Source: Ramlibacter alkalitolerans (GTDB lineage Bacteria > Pseudomonadota > Gammaproteobacteria > Burkholderiales > Burkholderiaceae_C). From it: a stretch of DNA of 64,000 bases. The notes under the pieces are model-generated. The model searched no databases and had not been told where the DNA came from. It saw only the letters and a program-made list of their open reading frames with translations. The translations under genes were made by a program, and so were the position numbers. Where the stretch lies: positions 124,001 to 188,000 of the forward strand of contig NZ_JAEQND010000008.1 of NCBI RefSeq assembly GCF_016722765.1. The letters run 5' to 3'. Shown piece after piece: positions 33,353 through 41,286 of this stretch (position 1 is its first letter; every line of letters begins with the position of its first letter).

Positions 33353-33718
33353 TCAGCGGCGATACGGGTTGTTGGGCGCGCGATCGTAGCGGTTCGGCAC
33401 GCCGTCGCGGTCGGCGTCGCCCCAGGCGCCGTTGTGGTGCTGGCGGTGGTGCCGGTGCCCTTCGAGGAAGACGGGCTGCGGCTGCACGTAGACCGGCCGC
33501 GGCTGCACGTACACCGGCTCCGGCTGGACGTACACCGGCTGCGGCTGCACATAGACGGGCTGCGGCTGCACGTACACCGGCGCCGGTTGCACGTAGGCAC
33601 CCGGAAGGCCGAGCGACAGGAACACGTCGGTCCTGGCGTGGGCGGCGGTGCCGGCCGCCAGGGCGCCGATGGCAAGGGTGGTGGCCAGCAGGGACTTGGC
33701 GGAGATGAGGCGTTTCAT
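33353..33718 (-). CDS. Secreted YVQPxPV-repeat protein with calcium-binding-like tail
   Basis: 121 residues. A signal peptide (MKRLISAKSLLATTLAIGALAAG, cleavage near AHA) is followed by six perfect heptads Y-V-Q-P-x-P-V (residues 42-83), a His-rich linker (EGHRHHRQHHNG) and a thrombospondin-type-3-like Asp loop (GDADRDGVPNRYDRAP) that could bind calcium. The heptads should form an extended polyproline-like stalk. It may be an envelope or surface protein; no function is known. Convergent with the DUF4142 gene. Confidence 0.75.
   Translation of the reverse strand: MKRLISAKSLLATTLAIGALAAGTAAHARTDVFLSLGLPGAYVQPAPVYVQPQPVYVQPQPVYVQPEPVYVQPRPVYVQPQPVFLEGHRHHRQHHNGAWGDADRDGVPNRYDRAPNNPYRR
33470..33595 (-). 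repeat. Six tandem 21-bp repeats (YVQPxPV heptads)
   Basis: Six in-frame copies of 21 bp. Only the fifth codon of the heptad varies (Ala, Gln, Gln, Glu, Arg, Gln from the N-terminus). Such an array can gain or lose units by slippage. Confidence 0.9.
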
Positions 33719-33785
33719 GAGGGGCTCCTCGTTGGGATGGGAGCATCGTGCGCCGGCCTGCATGAACCGAAGCTGAACGGATCCC

Positions 33786-34688
33786 TCATGTTGCGCGCAA
33801 GCCGCGTTTGCCGGCGCGCGCCAGCAGGTCGGCGAAGGCCGCCGCCGCCGGCGACAGGCTGCGGCCGCGCCGCTGGACGATGCCGATCGTCCGACCGACG
33901 GAGGGCTTTTCCAGCCGGATGCCGACCACCGAGGCCGGCGCCGGCGGCAGCGTGAGCTGCGGCACCACCGCCACCGCCAGCCCGATCTCCACCAGCCCGA
34001 GCAGCGTCGAGACGTGGCGCACCTCGCACACCGGGCGCGGCAGCGCCGGCAGCTTGGCCAGCGCCTGGTCGATCAGCAGCCGGTTGCGGCTGGCCTGCGA
34101 CACCCGTGCATGCGGGTACTGCGCCAGCTCCGCCCAGGCGACCGACTTGCGACGCGCCAGGGGATGCGAGGCGGGGCACGCGAGCACGTAGGGTTCCTTG
34201 AGCAGCGGCATGAACTCCACGTCGGCATCCTGCATGCCGATGTAGTTCAGCGCGAAGTCGCATTCGCCCTGCTTGAGGCTGGCCAGCACCTCGTCGGCGC
34301 CCTCCTCGATGATGCGGACCATCACGCGCGGATGCTGCTCGCGAAAGGCGCGGATCACCGGCGGCAGGAAGTGGTGGACGGCGGAGAACACGCAGCCCAC
34401 GGTGACGTCGCCTTCCTCGAGCAGCAAGGCGTCCTGGAGGCCCTGCACGGCGCGGTCGACCTGGGTGACGACTTCGCGCACCTGGGCCAGGAAGCGCCGG
34501 CCCAGCAGCGTGAGTTCGACGCTGCGCGTGGTGCGGTCGAACAGGCGCACCCCCAGCGTCTCTTCCAGGTGCGAGATGCGCCGCGACAGGGCCGGCTGCG
34601 AAAGGTGCAGCGCCTGGGCGGCGGCGGCAAAGCTCTGGAGCTCGCCGACGGTGACGAAGGCGCGCAGGTCGGCCAGCGACGGCTTCAT
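33786..34688 (-). CDS. LysR-type transcriptional regulator
   Basis: 300 residues from ATG 34688. The N-terminal winged helix-turn-helix is typical (LADLRAFVTVGELQSFAAAA, LHLSQPALSRRISHLEETLG, LFDRTTRSVELT), followed by the substrate-binding domain (VTVGCVFSAVHHFLPPVIRAF). It is divergent from the isocitrate/isopropylmalate-type dehydrogenase gene with 81 bp between, so it probably controls that gene and the oxidoreductase after it. Effector unknown. Confidence 0.92.
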   Translation of the reverse strand: MKPSLADLRAFVTVGELQSFAAAAQALHLSQPALSRRISHLEETLGVRLFDRTTRSVELTLLGRRFLAQVREVVTQVDRAVQGLQDALLLEEGDVTVGCVFSAVHHFLPPVIRAFREQHPRVMVRIIEEGADEVLASLKQGECDFALNYIGMQDADVEFMPLLKEPYVLACPASHPLARRKSVAWAELAQYPHARVSQASRNRLLIDQALAKLPALPRPVCEVRHVSTLLGLVEIGLAVAVVPQLTLPPAPASVVGIRLEKPSVGRTIGIVQRRGRSLSPAAAAFADLLARAGKRGLRAT

Positions 34689-34704
34689 GCCTTGATGCAC
34701 CGCA

Positions 34705-34729
34705 TGCAATAAACCTTCCGAAAATTGCA
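34705..34729. promoter_or_regulatory. Inverted repeat in the LysR/dehydrogenase divergent region
   Basis: TGCAAT (34705-34710), 13 bases, ATTGCA (34724-34729). LysR-type regulators bind such interrupted dyads between divergent genes, so this is the likely operator. Confidence 0.5.
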
Positions 34730-34769
34730 ATTTACAGCAGGGCTGGCGGCGGGGAAAGATGCACGACCC

Positions 34770-35846
34770 ATGACCAGCACCCTACCCCTGCGCATCGGCA
34801 TCCTCGAGGGTGACGACATCGGCCACGAGATCGTCCCCGCCGCCGTGGAGATCGCCCGCGCCGCGGCCGCAACGCACGGCGTCGCCATCGAGTGGAAGCC
34901 CCTTGCGATCGGCGCCCGCGCGCTCGAAACGCACGGCCATACCCTGCCGCCGCAGACGCTGGAGGCGCTCGGCACGCTGGACGGCTGGATCCTGGGCCCG
35001 ATCGGCCACCGGGCCTATCCCCGGCTGCCGAACGCGATCAACCCGCATCCGATCCTGCGCAAGTCCTTCAACCTGTTCGCCAACGTGCGGCCGACGCGCT
35101 CGTACCCGGGCATCGGCTGCTTGCACGAGGACGTGGACCTGGTGATCGTGCGCGAGAACAACGAGGGCTTCCAGCCGGACCGCAACATGGTGGCCGGCTC
35201 CGGCGAGTTCCGCCCCACCGACGAAGTGACGCTCTCGGTGCGGGTCATCACGCGCACCGGCAGCCGCCGCGTGGCGCGCGCGGCCTTCGAGCTGGCGCGC
35301 CAGCGCCGCCGGCACCTGACCTACGTCCACAAGGACACGGTGTTCAAGCTCTCCTGCGGCATGTTCGTCGAGGAATGCCGCAAGCTGGCCGCCGACTACC
35401 CGGACGTGCGCGTCGACGACGTCATCGTCGACACCTTCGCGATGCGGCTGGTGCGCGATCCCCAGAGCTTCGACGTGGTGGTCACCACCAACATGTTCGG
35501 CGACATCCTGTCCGACGAAGCAGCCGGCCTGGTGGGCGGGCTCGGCATGGCGCCGGGCCTGTGCATCGGCGACGGCGACGTGGCGATGGCGCAGGCGACG
35601 CACGGCTCGGCGCCCGACATCGCCGGCCGCGGCATCGCCAACCCCTACGCGATGATCGAGTCCACCCGCATGCTGTTCGAGTGGCTGGGCCACAGCCGCG
35701 GCAACGCGGGCGCGGTGCGCATGGCACAGGCGATGTCGGCGGCCACGACGGCGGCCCTGGGCGATGCGCAGGCGCGCACCGGCGACATCCGCGGCCAGGG
35801 CGACACGGCGAGCTTCACGCAGGCCGTCGTCCGCGGCCTTCGCTAG
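34770..35846 (+). CDS. Isocitrate/isopropylmalate dehydrogenase family protein
   Basis: 358 residues, decarboxylating beta-hydroxyacid dehydrogenase fold. Signature blocks: GILEGDDIGHEIVPAAVEI, RPTRSYPG, VDLVIVRENNEGFQPDRN, VHKDTVFKLSCGMF, VDTFAMRLVRDP, TNMFGDILSDEAAGLVGGLG and THGSAPDIAGRGIANPYA. The catalytic lysine and metal aspartates are present. The usual serine or Tyr of isocitrate dehydrogenase is not obvious, so substrates such as tartrate- or malate-like acids are possible. Controlled by the divergent LysR gene and followed after 22 bp by the oxidoreductase. Confidence 0.88.
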   Translation: MTSTLPLRIGILEGDDIGHEIVPAAVEIARAAAATHGVAIEWKPLAIGARALETHGHTLPPQTLEALGTLDGWILGPIGHRAYPRLPNAINPHPILRKSFNLFANVRPTRSYPGIGCLHEDVDLVIVRENNEGFQPDRNMVAGSGEFRPTDEVTLSVRVITRTGSRRVARAAFELARQRRRHLTYVHKDTVFKLSCGMFVEECRKLAADYPDVRVDDVIVDTFAMRLVRDPQSFDVVVTTNMFGDILSDEAAGLVGGLGMAPGLCIGDGDVAMAQATHGSAPDIAGRGIANPYAMIESTRMLFEWLGHSRGNAGAVRMAQAMSAATTAALGDAQARTGDIRGQGDTASFTQAVVRGLR

Positions 35847-35868
35847 ACAAGGGACAAGGAGACCCCCC

Positions 35869-36855
35869 ATGCAGTCCTGGTGGATGCAAGTGGGCGCGCA
35901 AGGCGCGCAGCTCGAACAGCGCGACGTCGCGGTGCCGCAGCCCGGCCCGCGGCAGTTGCTCGTGCGCGTGCGGGCGGCCGCGCTCAATCGCGGCGAGTTC
36001 GTCGCCGGCCACGGCCTGCACGGCGCCCCCGGCAGCTGGAAGGCGATCGGCGGCGAGTGCGCCGGCCAGGTGGCCGCCGTCGGCAGCGAGGTCGACGCCT
36101 TCCGCGTCGGTGCGCGCGTGATGGGCCGCTGCGCCGGTGCGTTCGCCGAGTACGCCCTGCTCGATGCGGCCGAGGCGATGGCGGTGCCGGCCAATCTCGG
36201 CTGGCAGGAGGCCGCCAGCATCCCCCTGACCTGGCTGGTCGCCTTCGACATGCTCGTGCTGCAGGGCGCGCTGAAGGAGGGCGACTGGCTGCTGGTCAAC
36301 GGTGTGTCTTCCGGCGTGGGGGTGGCGGCGCTGCAGATGGGAGGGGCGCTCGGCGCGCGGGTGATCGGCACCTCGACTTCGCAGGCCAAGCTGGAGCAGC
36401 TCAGGTCGCACGGCCTGGTGCACGGCCTGTGCACGCGCGGCGCCGACTTCGCGCCGCGGGTGATGGAACTCACCGGCCGGCACGGCGCCGACCTGGTGGT
36501 GAATGCCGTCGGTGGCTCCGTGTTCGCGGAAGACATCCGCTGCATGGCCTTCGAGGGCCGGCTGGCGATGGTCGGCTACGTCGACGGGGTGCTGTACGCC
36601 GACCTCGACCTGGAGGCCCTGCACGCGAAGCGGCTGAAGCTGTTCGGCGTCTCCAACAAGCTGCGCAGCAAGGAGCAGAAGGCGGCGGCCGTGCCGCGCT
36701 TCGTCGCCGAGATGCTGCCGCGCTTTGCCAGCGGCGCGCTGCGCCCGCTGCTCGACGAGAGCGTGGAGTTCAGGCAGTTGCCGCAGGCGAAGGCGCGGAT
36801 GGAAGCCGGCGAGCACGTGGGCAAGATCGTCCTCGACGTTTCCGCAGCGGCGTGA
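35869..36855 (+). CDS. Zinc-free MDR-family quinone oxidoreductase-like protein
   Basis: 328 residues. Medium-chain dehydrogenase fold: N-terminal GroES-like domain (QLLVRVRAAALNRGEF, GGECAGQVAAVGSEVDAF, GRCAGAFAEYAL) and Rossmann domain with the NADP motif NGVSSGVGVAALQMGGALG. The cysteines of the structural zinc are missing, so it belongs to the quinone-reductase-like subgroup. A ribosome binding site (AAGGAGA) precedes the ATG. Second gene behind the LysR-controlled promoter; ends just before a large palindrome. Confidence 0.88.
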   Translation: MQSWWMQVGAQGAQLEQRDVAVPQPGPRQLLVRVRAAALNRGEFVAGHGLHGAPGSWKAIGGECAGQVAAVGSEVDAFRVGARVMGRCAGAFAEYALLDAAEAMAVPANLGWQEAASIPLTWLVAFDMLVLQGALKEGDWLLVNGVSSGVGVAALQMGGALGARVIGTSTSQAKLEQLRSHGLVHGLCTRGADFAPRVMELTGRHGADLVVNAVGGSVFAEDIRCMAFEGRLAMVGYVDGVLYADLDLEALHAKRLKLFGVSNKLRSKEQKAAAVPRFVAEMLPRFASGALRPLLDESVEFRQLPQAKARMEAGEHVGKIVLDVSAAA

Positions 36856-36860
36856 ACAGC

Positions 36861-36899
36861 CCCGTGCCGCCCGCCTGCGGCGCAGGCGGGCGGCACGGG
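36861..36899. terminator. Perfect 39-bp palindrome, possible bidirectional transcription end
   Basis: CCCGTGCCGCCCGCCTGCG (36861-36879), one central base, then its exact reverse complement (36881-36899). It lies 5 bp after the oxidoreductase stop and before a convergent small gene. There is no T-run, so it is not a standard intrinsic terminator; it may stall polymerase or protect RNA ends in both directions. Confidence 0.55.
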
Positions 36900-36964
36900 A
36901 TGGGTTGATCAGGCAGGTGGCGCGCTGCTGTCGCGCCCGGCGGCGCTCGCGGGCGCCGTGACCT

Positions 36965-37141
36965 TCATTCCGAGCCCGGCCGGCTTTCCTTCGGATCCGA
37001 TTCGAGCTGCTTGCGGCCTTCGCGGGCCAGGCGCGCCGTTTCCTCCAGCACCTTCTCGTCGGAGGCGGCGGGGATGGGATCGTCCTCGTGCAGCGTGGCG
37101 CCGTCCTGCGGGTCCTGGTTGCGCTTGGTGTCGTTGGGCAT
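36965..37141 (-). CDS. Small acidic hydrophilic protein, hypothetical
   Basis: 58 residues starting MPNDTKRNQDPQDGATL, very polar and probably unfolded at both ends with one helix in the middle (SDEKVLEETARLAREGRKQL). A good ribosome binding site (AAGGAG) precedes the ATG at 37141. No family recognised; short Asp/Glu/Lys-rich proteins like this are common in Burkholderiales. Divergent from the CBS-domain gene. Confidence 0.6.
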   Translation of the reverse strand: MPNDTKRNQDPQDGATLHEDDPIPAASDEKVLEETARLAREGRKQLESDPKESRPGSE

Positions 37142-37355
37142 GGTGGCTCCTTGGGTGAGGCACGGGCATTCTTGGGCCGGCGCGGCGAGCGCAAGCGCGG
37201 ACCCTGCTGATTGGCCGCGTAGGCTGCGGACTACGCAGCAGGTTCATCGCGGTGCTCTTCGTGCGGCGCGCGGTCGCGCCAGGCCGCGCGCCCTTGGTCA
37301 GGTTGCGGTCAGGCGCTTGCAGGCATCGTGCAGGATCGAACAAAAGGAGTTGTCC

Positions 37356-37937
37356 ATGGCCTACGCCGCGCTGCCCGTCCTGCCCAAGATCGGCACGATC
37401 CGCGTCTGCCGGCCGGAACAGGGACAACCCGGCGTTTCGCTGGATTCCTCGGCGCTGCTGGTGATGACGGACCTCAAGCGTGTTGCCGCGGCGGTGATCT
37501 CCCCGCAAGAGACGATGGACCGCGCGCACGCCTTCATGATGCAGCGCGGCGTGCGCATGCTGCTCGCGCTCGACGACCGGCAGACGCTCGCCGGCATCGT
37601 GACCACCAACGACATCCTGGGCGAAAAGCCCGTCGCCGTGGTCGAGGAACGCCGCATGCGCCACGACGAGATCCTGGTCGCCGACGTGATGACGCCGGCC
37701 GACCGCCTGGAAGCCTTCGACATGCACACGGTGCAGTCGGCCCAGGTCGGCCAGGTGGTCGCGGCGCTGCAGCGGGCGCGGCGCCACCACGCCATCGTCG
37801 TGCAGACCGCCGCCGACGGCACCCGCGAGGTGCGCGGCATCTTCTCGCTGTCCCAGATCGCCCGCCAGCTCGGCATCCCGCTGCAGCTGCCGACCGAGGC
37901 GAAGTCCTTTGCGGAGCTCGAGGCCGCGCTCTACTAG
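37356..37937 (+). CDS. CBS-domain protein
   Basis: 193 residues with a pair of CBS motifs (about 45-95: VISPQETMDRAHAFMMQRGVRMLLALDD, AGIVTTNDILG; and about 108-175: VADVMTPADRLEAFD, QVVAALQRARRHHAIVVQ, RGIFSLSQIARQL). CBS pairs bind adenine nucleotides and regulate partner proteins. The ATG at 37356 is preceded by AAAAGGAG. No fused effector domain, so it is a stand-alone sensor. Cytosolic. Confidence 0.87.
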   Translation: MAYAALPVLPKIGTIRVCRPEQGQPGVSLDSSALLVMTDLKRVAAAVISPQETMDRAHAFMMQRGVRMLLALDDRQTLAGIVTTNDILGEKPVAVVEERRMRHDEILVADVMTPADRLEAFDMHTVQSAQVGQVVAALQRARRHHAIVVQTAADGTREVRGIFSLSQIARQLGIPLQLPTEAKSFAELEAALY

Positions 37938-38095
37938 CGCGCATCCGGCCCCCTCCAGCAAGGTCGTCCCGCCCCCCGCCCGGCATCCAGCGCCGGGCTG
38001 GTCGGCACCTTCGTGCCTTTGAATCCGGCACTTGCGCCTGTTTACAACTGTACGGGCGCTGTCACACTTTGAATCGTTCACTCTCTTATCACACC

Positions 38096-38115
38096 GGTGC
38101 TGCGCGAGCAGCACC
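38096..38115 (+). promoter_or_regulatory. Leader hairpin upstream of 38137
   Basis: GGTGCTGC-GCGA-GCAGCACC followed by CCTTTCT, ending 11 bp before the ribosome binding site of the next gene. It may be a weak terminator or attenuator, or stabilise the message. Confidence 0.35.
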
Positions 38116-38136
38116 CCTTTCTGCAGCGGAGGCTCC

Positions 38137-38385
38137 ATGCACACGGCAGTCCCTGATTTCGCGCTACCCGCCCCCCGGCGGGGGGCTCTCACCTTGATGG
38201 ACTGGATCAACGCGCAGGCGGCCGTTCTGGAGGAGGAGCAGAAGCTCAAGGCGCTGGTCGCCCGCCACTGGCGGCACCAGGACGGCCCGGAAGCCCTGGA
38301 GCGCCAGCGCATCCGCGTGCAGGTGGCGCAGGACGCCGCCGACGCGATCTACGACAGCGTGATGAAGGACTTGCGCGGTTCCTGA
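38137..38385 (+). CDS. Hypothetical helical protein
   Basis: 82 residues. A Pro/Arg N-terminus leads to two long amphipathic helices (LMDWINAQAAVLEEEQKLKALVARHW and LERQRIRVQVAQDAADAIYDSVMKDL). No signal peptide or known domain. A ribosome binding site (GGAGG at 38127-38131) supports the start. Thirty-three bp before the next gene on the same strand. Confidence 0.55.
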   Translation: MHTAVPDFALPAPRRGALTLMDWINAQAAVLEEEQKLKALVARHWRHQDGPEALERQRIRVQVAQDAADAIYDSVMKDLRGS

Positions 38386-38418
38386 GCCGGCGGCGAGCGC
38401 AGGCAGGACACTCGCCGC

Positions 38419-39045
38419 ATGCGCATGCCCGCCCCCCGCCTTCCGCTCCGAAGTCGACTTGCGTCTGCCCTCGTCCTCGCCTGTGCGGCCAGCCTGCTCC
38501 AGGCGGCGAGCTTCCCGCTGGAAATCCCCGGCCAGCGCCTGACGGTGGAAGTCTCGGACGAACTCGAAGCCTCGCCTGTTCCAGGCACCCCCGACCTCAC
38601 CGCCTACCTCGCCTTCCCTTCCGGCCAGCCGCTGGCCGCCCCCTCCTGGCTCTCGCAGACGGACAGCGTGCGCATCGTGCTGCGGCCGCTGGCGCCCGGC
38701 ATGCCGACGCGGGTCGAAGCGCTGCTGGATCGCGCCCTGCCGACGGAGTCCGACCATGCTTCCGGGCGGCCCTGGTTCGTGCGCAGGACGGACGACGGCA
38801 TGGCGGTGTACCGGCAGGCGACGCAGGAAACCTGGATCTTCCGGGGCCGCGACGGCGCGCGCGTAGGCGTCCACGTGCCGACCACGCCGATCCAGCGCAC
38901 GCATCTGGCTTCGCGCCGCTACGGCGACAGCCTGGAAGTGATCTACCAGTACGGTCGCGAACACGCCGACCTGCGGGCGATGGACGCCTTCGTGCTCGCG
39001 CAACTGCGCAAGCACGTGCGTTCGGTGGTGCGCGAAACCCGTTAG
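38419..39045 (+). CDS. Hypothetical secreted protein
   Basis: 208 residues. A signal peptide (positive MRMPAPRLPLRSR, core LASALVLACAASLLQA, cleavage near AASF) is followed by a compact alpha/beta domain rich in beta strands (QRLTVEVSDELEAS, DSVRIVLRPLAPG, MAVYRQATQETWIFRGRDG, SLEVIYQYG). No known family recognised. Probably periplasmic. Convergent with the VOC-family gene. Confidence 0.68.
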   Translation: MRMPAPRLPLRSRLASALVLACAASLLQAASFPLEIPGQRLTVEVSDELEASPVPGTPDLTAYLAFPSGQPLAAPSWLSQTDSVRIVLRPLAPGMPTRVEALLDRALPTESDHASGRPWFVRRTDDGMAVYRQATQETWIFRGRDGARVGVHVPTTPIQRTHLASRRYGDSLEVIYQYGREHADLRAMDAFVLAQLRKHVRSVVRETR

Positions 39046-39068
39046 GAGCCTGCGGAAGCACCCGCCGC

Positions 39069-39857
39069 TCAGGCAGCGACGAACACGATCTCCGCGCCGT
39101 AGGCCTCGGGCAGGGGAACCGACACGCGCCCTTCCTCCGCCGCGCAAGCCACGCCGGCGGCGACCAGCACCTCCTGCAGGGCTTGCAGGCTGCGCGTGCG
39201 CAGCGTGAGCGCAGCGCGTTGTCCGGGCGCTGCGATCGCGATGCGGGTGCCGGCCGCGTCGAAGCCGCCGTCGTCGCCCGCAGCGTCCACGTCGAACACG
39301 GTGCGCAGCACGGCGCCGAGCCGGCGCGGATCGCGCGTGGCAAAGCGGACCTCGCTCACCGAGGTCGCGGTGTTGGCATGGCGCTGCCAGGCCGGCTGCC
39401 ACACCAGCTCCGGCGTATGGTGGCGGCACAGGAACACGCGCACGTCCGGCGCCGGCGCGCGCACTTCCGTGTTGGTGAACGCGGCCACTCCGTGCACGCC
39501 GGGCATCTCCACCGGCCGTTCGAGCCGGCGCGAAGGCAGGAAGGCCTCCGGGGGCGCGCGGCGCACGTGCTCCGCGCGGTCCGCCGCGGCGATGCCGGAC
39601 AGGCCCAGCGGCAGCGACTGGACTTCCGGCCGCACCGTGGCGGGCGTTCCCGGCTCGAAGCCGATCAACTCGAGGTACTGCTGCTCCAGGATCGCCAGCC
39701 GGTTCACCGAGCCGCTGCTGTGACGCCCCAGCGGCGTGAGCGTGAAGCCGATGCGCTCGAAGAAGCTCGCGAGTTCGCCGAGCGCCTGCCCGGCATGGAA
39801 GATCACGTGGTCGACGGGCACCGCGCCGCGGGCGCCCGGAAAAGCATTCGCCGCCAT
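39069..39857 (-). CDS. VOC-family (glyoxalase-like) protein
   Basis: 262 residues. Glyoxalase-like domain opening with PVDHVIFHAGQALGELASFFERIGFTLTPLGRHSSGSVN, then LAILEQQYLELIGFEPG and a central block RVFLCRHHTPELVWQPAWQRHANTATSVSEVRF. Two paired beta-alpha modules with His and Glu as possible metal ligands fit the vicinal-oxygen-chelate superfamily (dioxygenase, glyoxalase or resistance proteins). Substrate unknown. TACATT lies six bases upstream of the ATG. Confidence 0.82.
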   Translation of the reverse strand: MAANAFPGARGAVPVDHVIFHAGQALGELASFFERIGFTLTPLGRHSSGSVNRLAILEQQYLELIGFEPGTPATVRPEVQSLPLGLSGIAAADRAEHVRRAPPEAFLPSRRLERPVEMPGVHGVAAFTNTEVRAPAPDVRVFLCRHHTPELVWQPAWQRHANTATSVSEVRFATRDPRRLGAVLRTVFDVDAAGDDGGFDAAGTRIAIAAPGQRAALTLRTRSLQALQEVLVAAGVACAAEEGRVSVPLPEAYGAEIVFVAA

Positions 39858-39874
39858 CGCGCGAATGTACCCGG

Positions 39875-40081
39875 CTACAGGCGTGGCAGGCTGCTGCGGC
39901 AGGAGGCGACGTAGCGGCACAGGCGGCCGTAGCGGCGCAAGGCGATGTTGCGCAGCTGGCAGGAGATCAGTCGCTTCACCCGCGGATCCAGGCACGGGCT
40001 TCGGTCGCCCGCATAGTCTTCGAGCGCCTGTTCCGCCGTCCTCCAGGCTGCCAGCAGAAGCTCGAAACGTTGGTCCCGCAT
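39875..40081 (-). CDS. Hypothetical small basic protein
   Basis: 68 residues: a helix (ERF-like FELLLAAWRTAEQALEDYAG) followed by a Cys/Arg-rich tail (CLDPRVKRLISCQLRNIALRRYGRLCRYVASC). Four cysteines might form a metal or disulfide site. No family recognised. It lies 17 bp upstream of the VOC gene on the same strand. Confidence 0.45.
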   Translation of the reverse strand: MRDQRFELLLAAWRTAEQALEDYAGDRSPCLDPRVKRLISCQLRNIALRRYGRLCRYVASCRSSLPRL

Positions 40082-40167
40082 GTCTGCATCATGGCGGCAG
40101 GCCGGCCTGCGCTTCGCTGACGAGAGTCAAGATTGCTGCATGCGGGCCGCCGCTGCGCGATGCCGCT

Positions 40168-40320
40168 TCAGCCTTTCGGCCGAGTGGCGCGCTGCCGCCG
40201 CAACGCGCGCTGGTGCGCGCGGCGGCGCGACCAGGCATCCAGCGCGCCATGCAGGGGCCGCGGCAGCAGGTGGATCGCCCGCGCGGTCAGGCCGACCAGG
40301 AAGGTGTGGATGACGGCCAT
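40168..40320 (-). CDS. Hypothetical 50-residue basic protein
   Basis: Begins MAVIHTFLVGLTARAIHLLP, one hydrophobic helix, then a strongly basic tail (SRRRAHQRALRRQRATRPKG). It follows the 40343-40642 gene by 22 bp on the same strand. The helix plus basic tail could bind membrane or RNA. No family recognised. Confidence 0.4.
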   Translation of the reverse strand: MAVIHTFLVGLTARAIHLLPRPLHGALDAWSRRRAHQRALRRQRATRPKG

Positions 40321-40342
40321 GCGCGATCGCACCGGAAAAGTC

Positions 40343-40642
40343 TCAGCGCGGCTTGCTGTCGGTGTGTTGCCGCAGGGCGACCAGGTCGGCCATCAGGCGC
40401 GGGTCCTGCAGGGCCATGGCCCACAGCTTGCGGTCTTCCTCGCGGCGGCGGCGGGCTTCCGCCCAGGCGACGAAGGTGAACTCGATCTGCCGTCCGGCCG
40501 CGACGACCATCGAGCCGGCGACGGAGAGCACCGAGACCAGCGCGCCCAGGGCCGTGACGCGGCCGATCGGGGCACGTGCGCGCGGATGGCGGGCGACGGC
40601 TTGCGGGGTGAGGGAGGGGTGGAAGGGAACGACGCGTGCCAT
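40343..40642 (-). CDS. Hypothetical small membrane protein
   Basis: 99 residues. A Pro/Arg N-terminus is followed by one membrane helix (VTALGALVSVLSVAGSMVVAAG) and a charged cytosolic helix (WAEARRRREEDRKLWAMALQDPRLMADLVAL). No known domain. Likely co-transcribed with the 40168-40320 gene. Confidence 0.55.
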   Translation of the reverse strand: MARVVPFHPSLTPQAVARHPRARAPIGRVTALGALVSVLSVAGSMVVAAGRQIEFTFVAWAEARRRREEDRKLWAMALQDPRLMADLVALRQHTDSKPR

Positions 40643-40798
40643 GGTATGGCCTCCTTTTGCCTTGCATCGGCGCTGGCGGGCGGGGTGCTGCCCGCAGCGC
40701 GGGGGGGTGTCAGCCAGTGGTTGACGACATGCAAGGATGATCCGTCGGCGCCCCGGGAGCCCGGCTGATGTAGGTCAGTCCGGGAGCCGAAAGCCGCC

Positions 40799-41272
40799 TT
40801 ACGGGGCGGAGAGACCGGTACTTTTCAGCACCGCCTGCGTTTCCTCGCTCGCCAGCAGGATCAGCAGCGACAGCGCCGCCGGCGAGTTCGCGGCGGAGGG
40901 CGAGACGGCGCCCACGTAGACGGTGCCCTCCTGCCGCCCGGCCCCTGCGCGGGCCAGCGCGATGATGGAGCCGTCGGACACCGCGCCGTCCTTGCCCAGC
41001 GCCTCGAGCAGCGACTGGGGCAGCACGGCGAGGTCGAAGTCCTCGCCGGCACGGATGCGATCGGCCAGCGCGCCTTCGGCCTCGTTCAGCACCGCCAGCT
41101 TGTGGCCGGTGCGCTTCTCGTACACCGGCGCGATGGCGCTCACCACCGGCTGGAAGGCGCCGGCCACGAGCACCTTGACCTCGTCGGCGGCCGCGGCCAG
41201 GGCGAAGGTCCAGCCGGCGGCCAGCACGGCGGCGCAGCGGACGAAGGAGTGGACGGTGTTCACGAGCGCCAT
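40799..41272 (-). CDS. ModA-like substrate-binding protein, internally shortened
   Basis: 157 residues. A signal peptide (AVLAAGWTFALAAAADE) and N-terminal lobe of molybdate-type binding proteins (VKVLVAGAFQPVVSAIAPVYEKRTGHKL, GALADRIRAGEDFDLAVLPQSLLEALGKDGAV) join directly to the family's C-terminal end (SPAALSLLILLASEETQAVLKSTGL). Usual length is about 250, so roughly 90 central residues forming most of the second lobe are missing in frame. It may no longer bind oxyanions. No transporter genes lie next to it. Confidence 0.7.
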   Translation of the reverse strand: MALVNTVHSFVRCAAVLAAGWTFALAAAADEVKVLVAGAFQPVVSAIAPVYEKRTGHKLAVLNEAEGALADRIRAGEDFDLAVLPQSLLEALGKDGAVSDGSIIALARAGAGRQEGTVYVGAVSPSAANSPAALSLLILLASEETQAVLKSTGLSAP

Positions 41273-41286
41273 TGTGCGGCAGCCGC

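Noticed and set aside
33470..33595. The 21-bp repeats as CRISPR or intergenic repeats
   Set aside because: They lie inside a signal-peptide-bearing gene, in frame, and there are no spacers.
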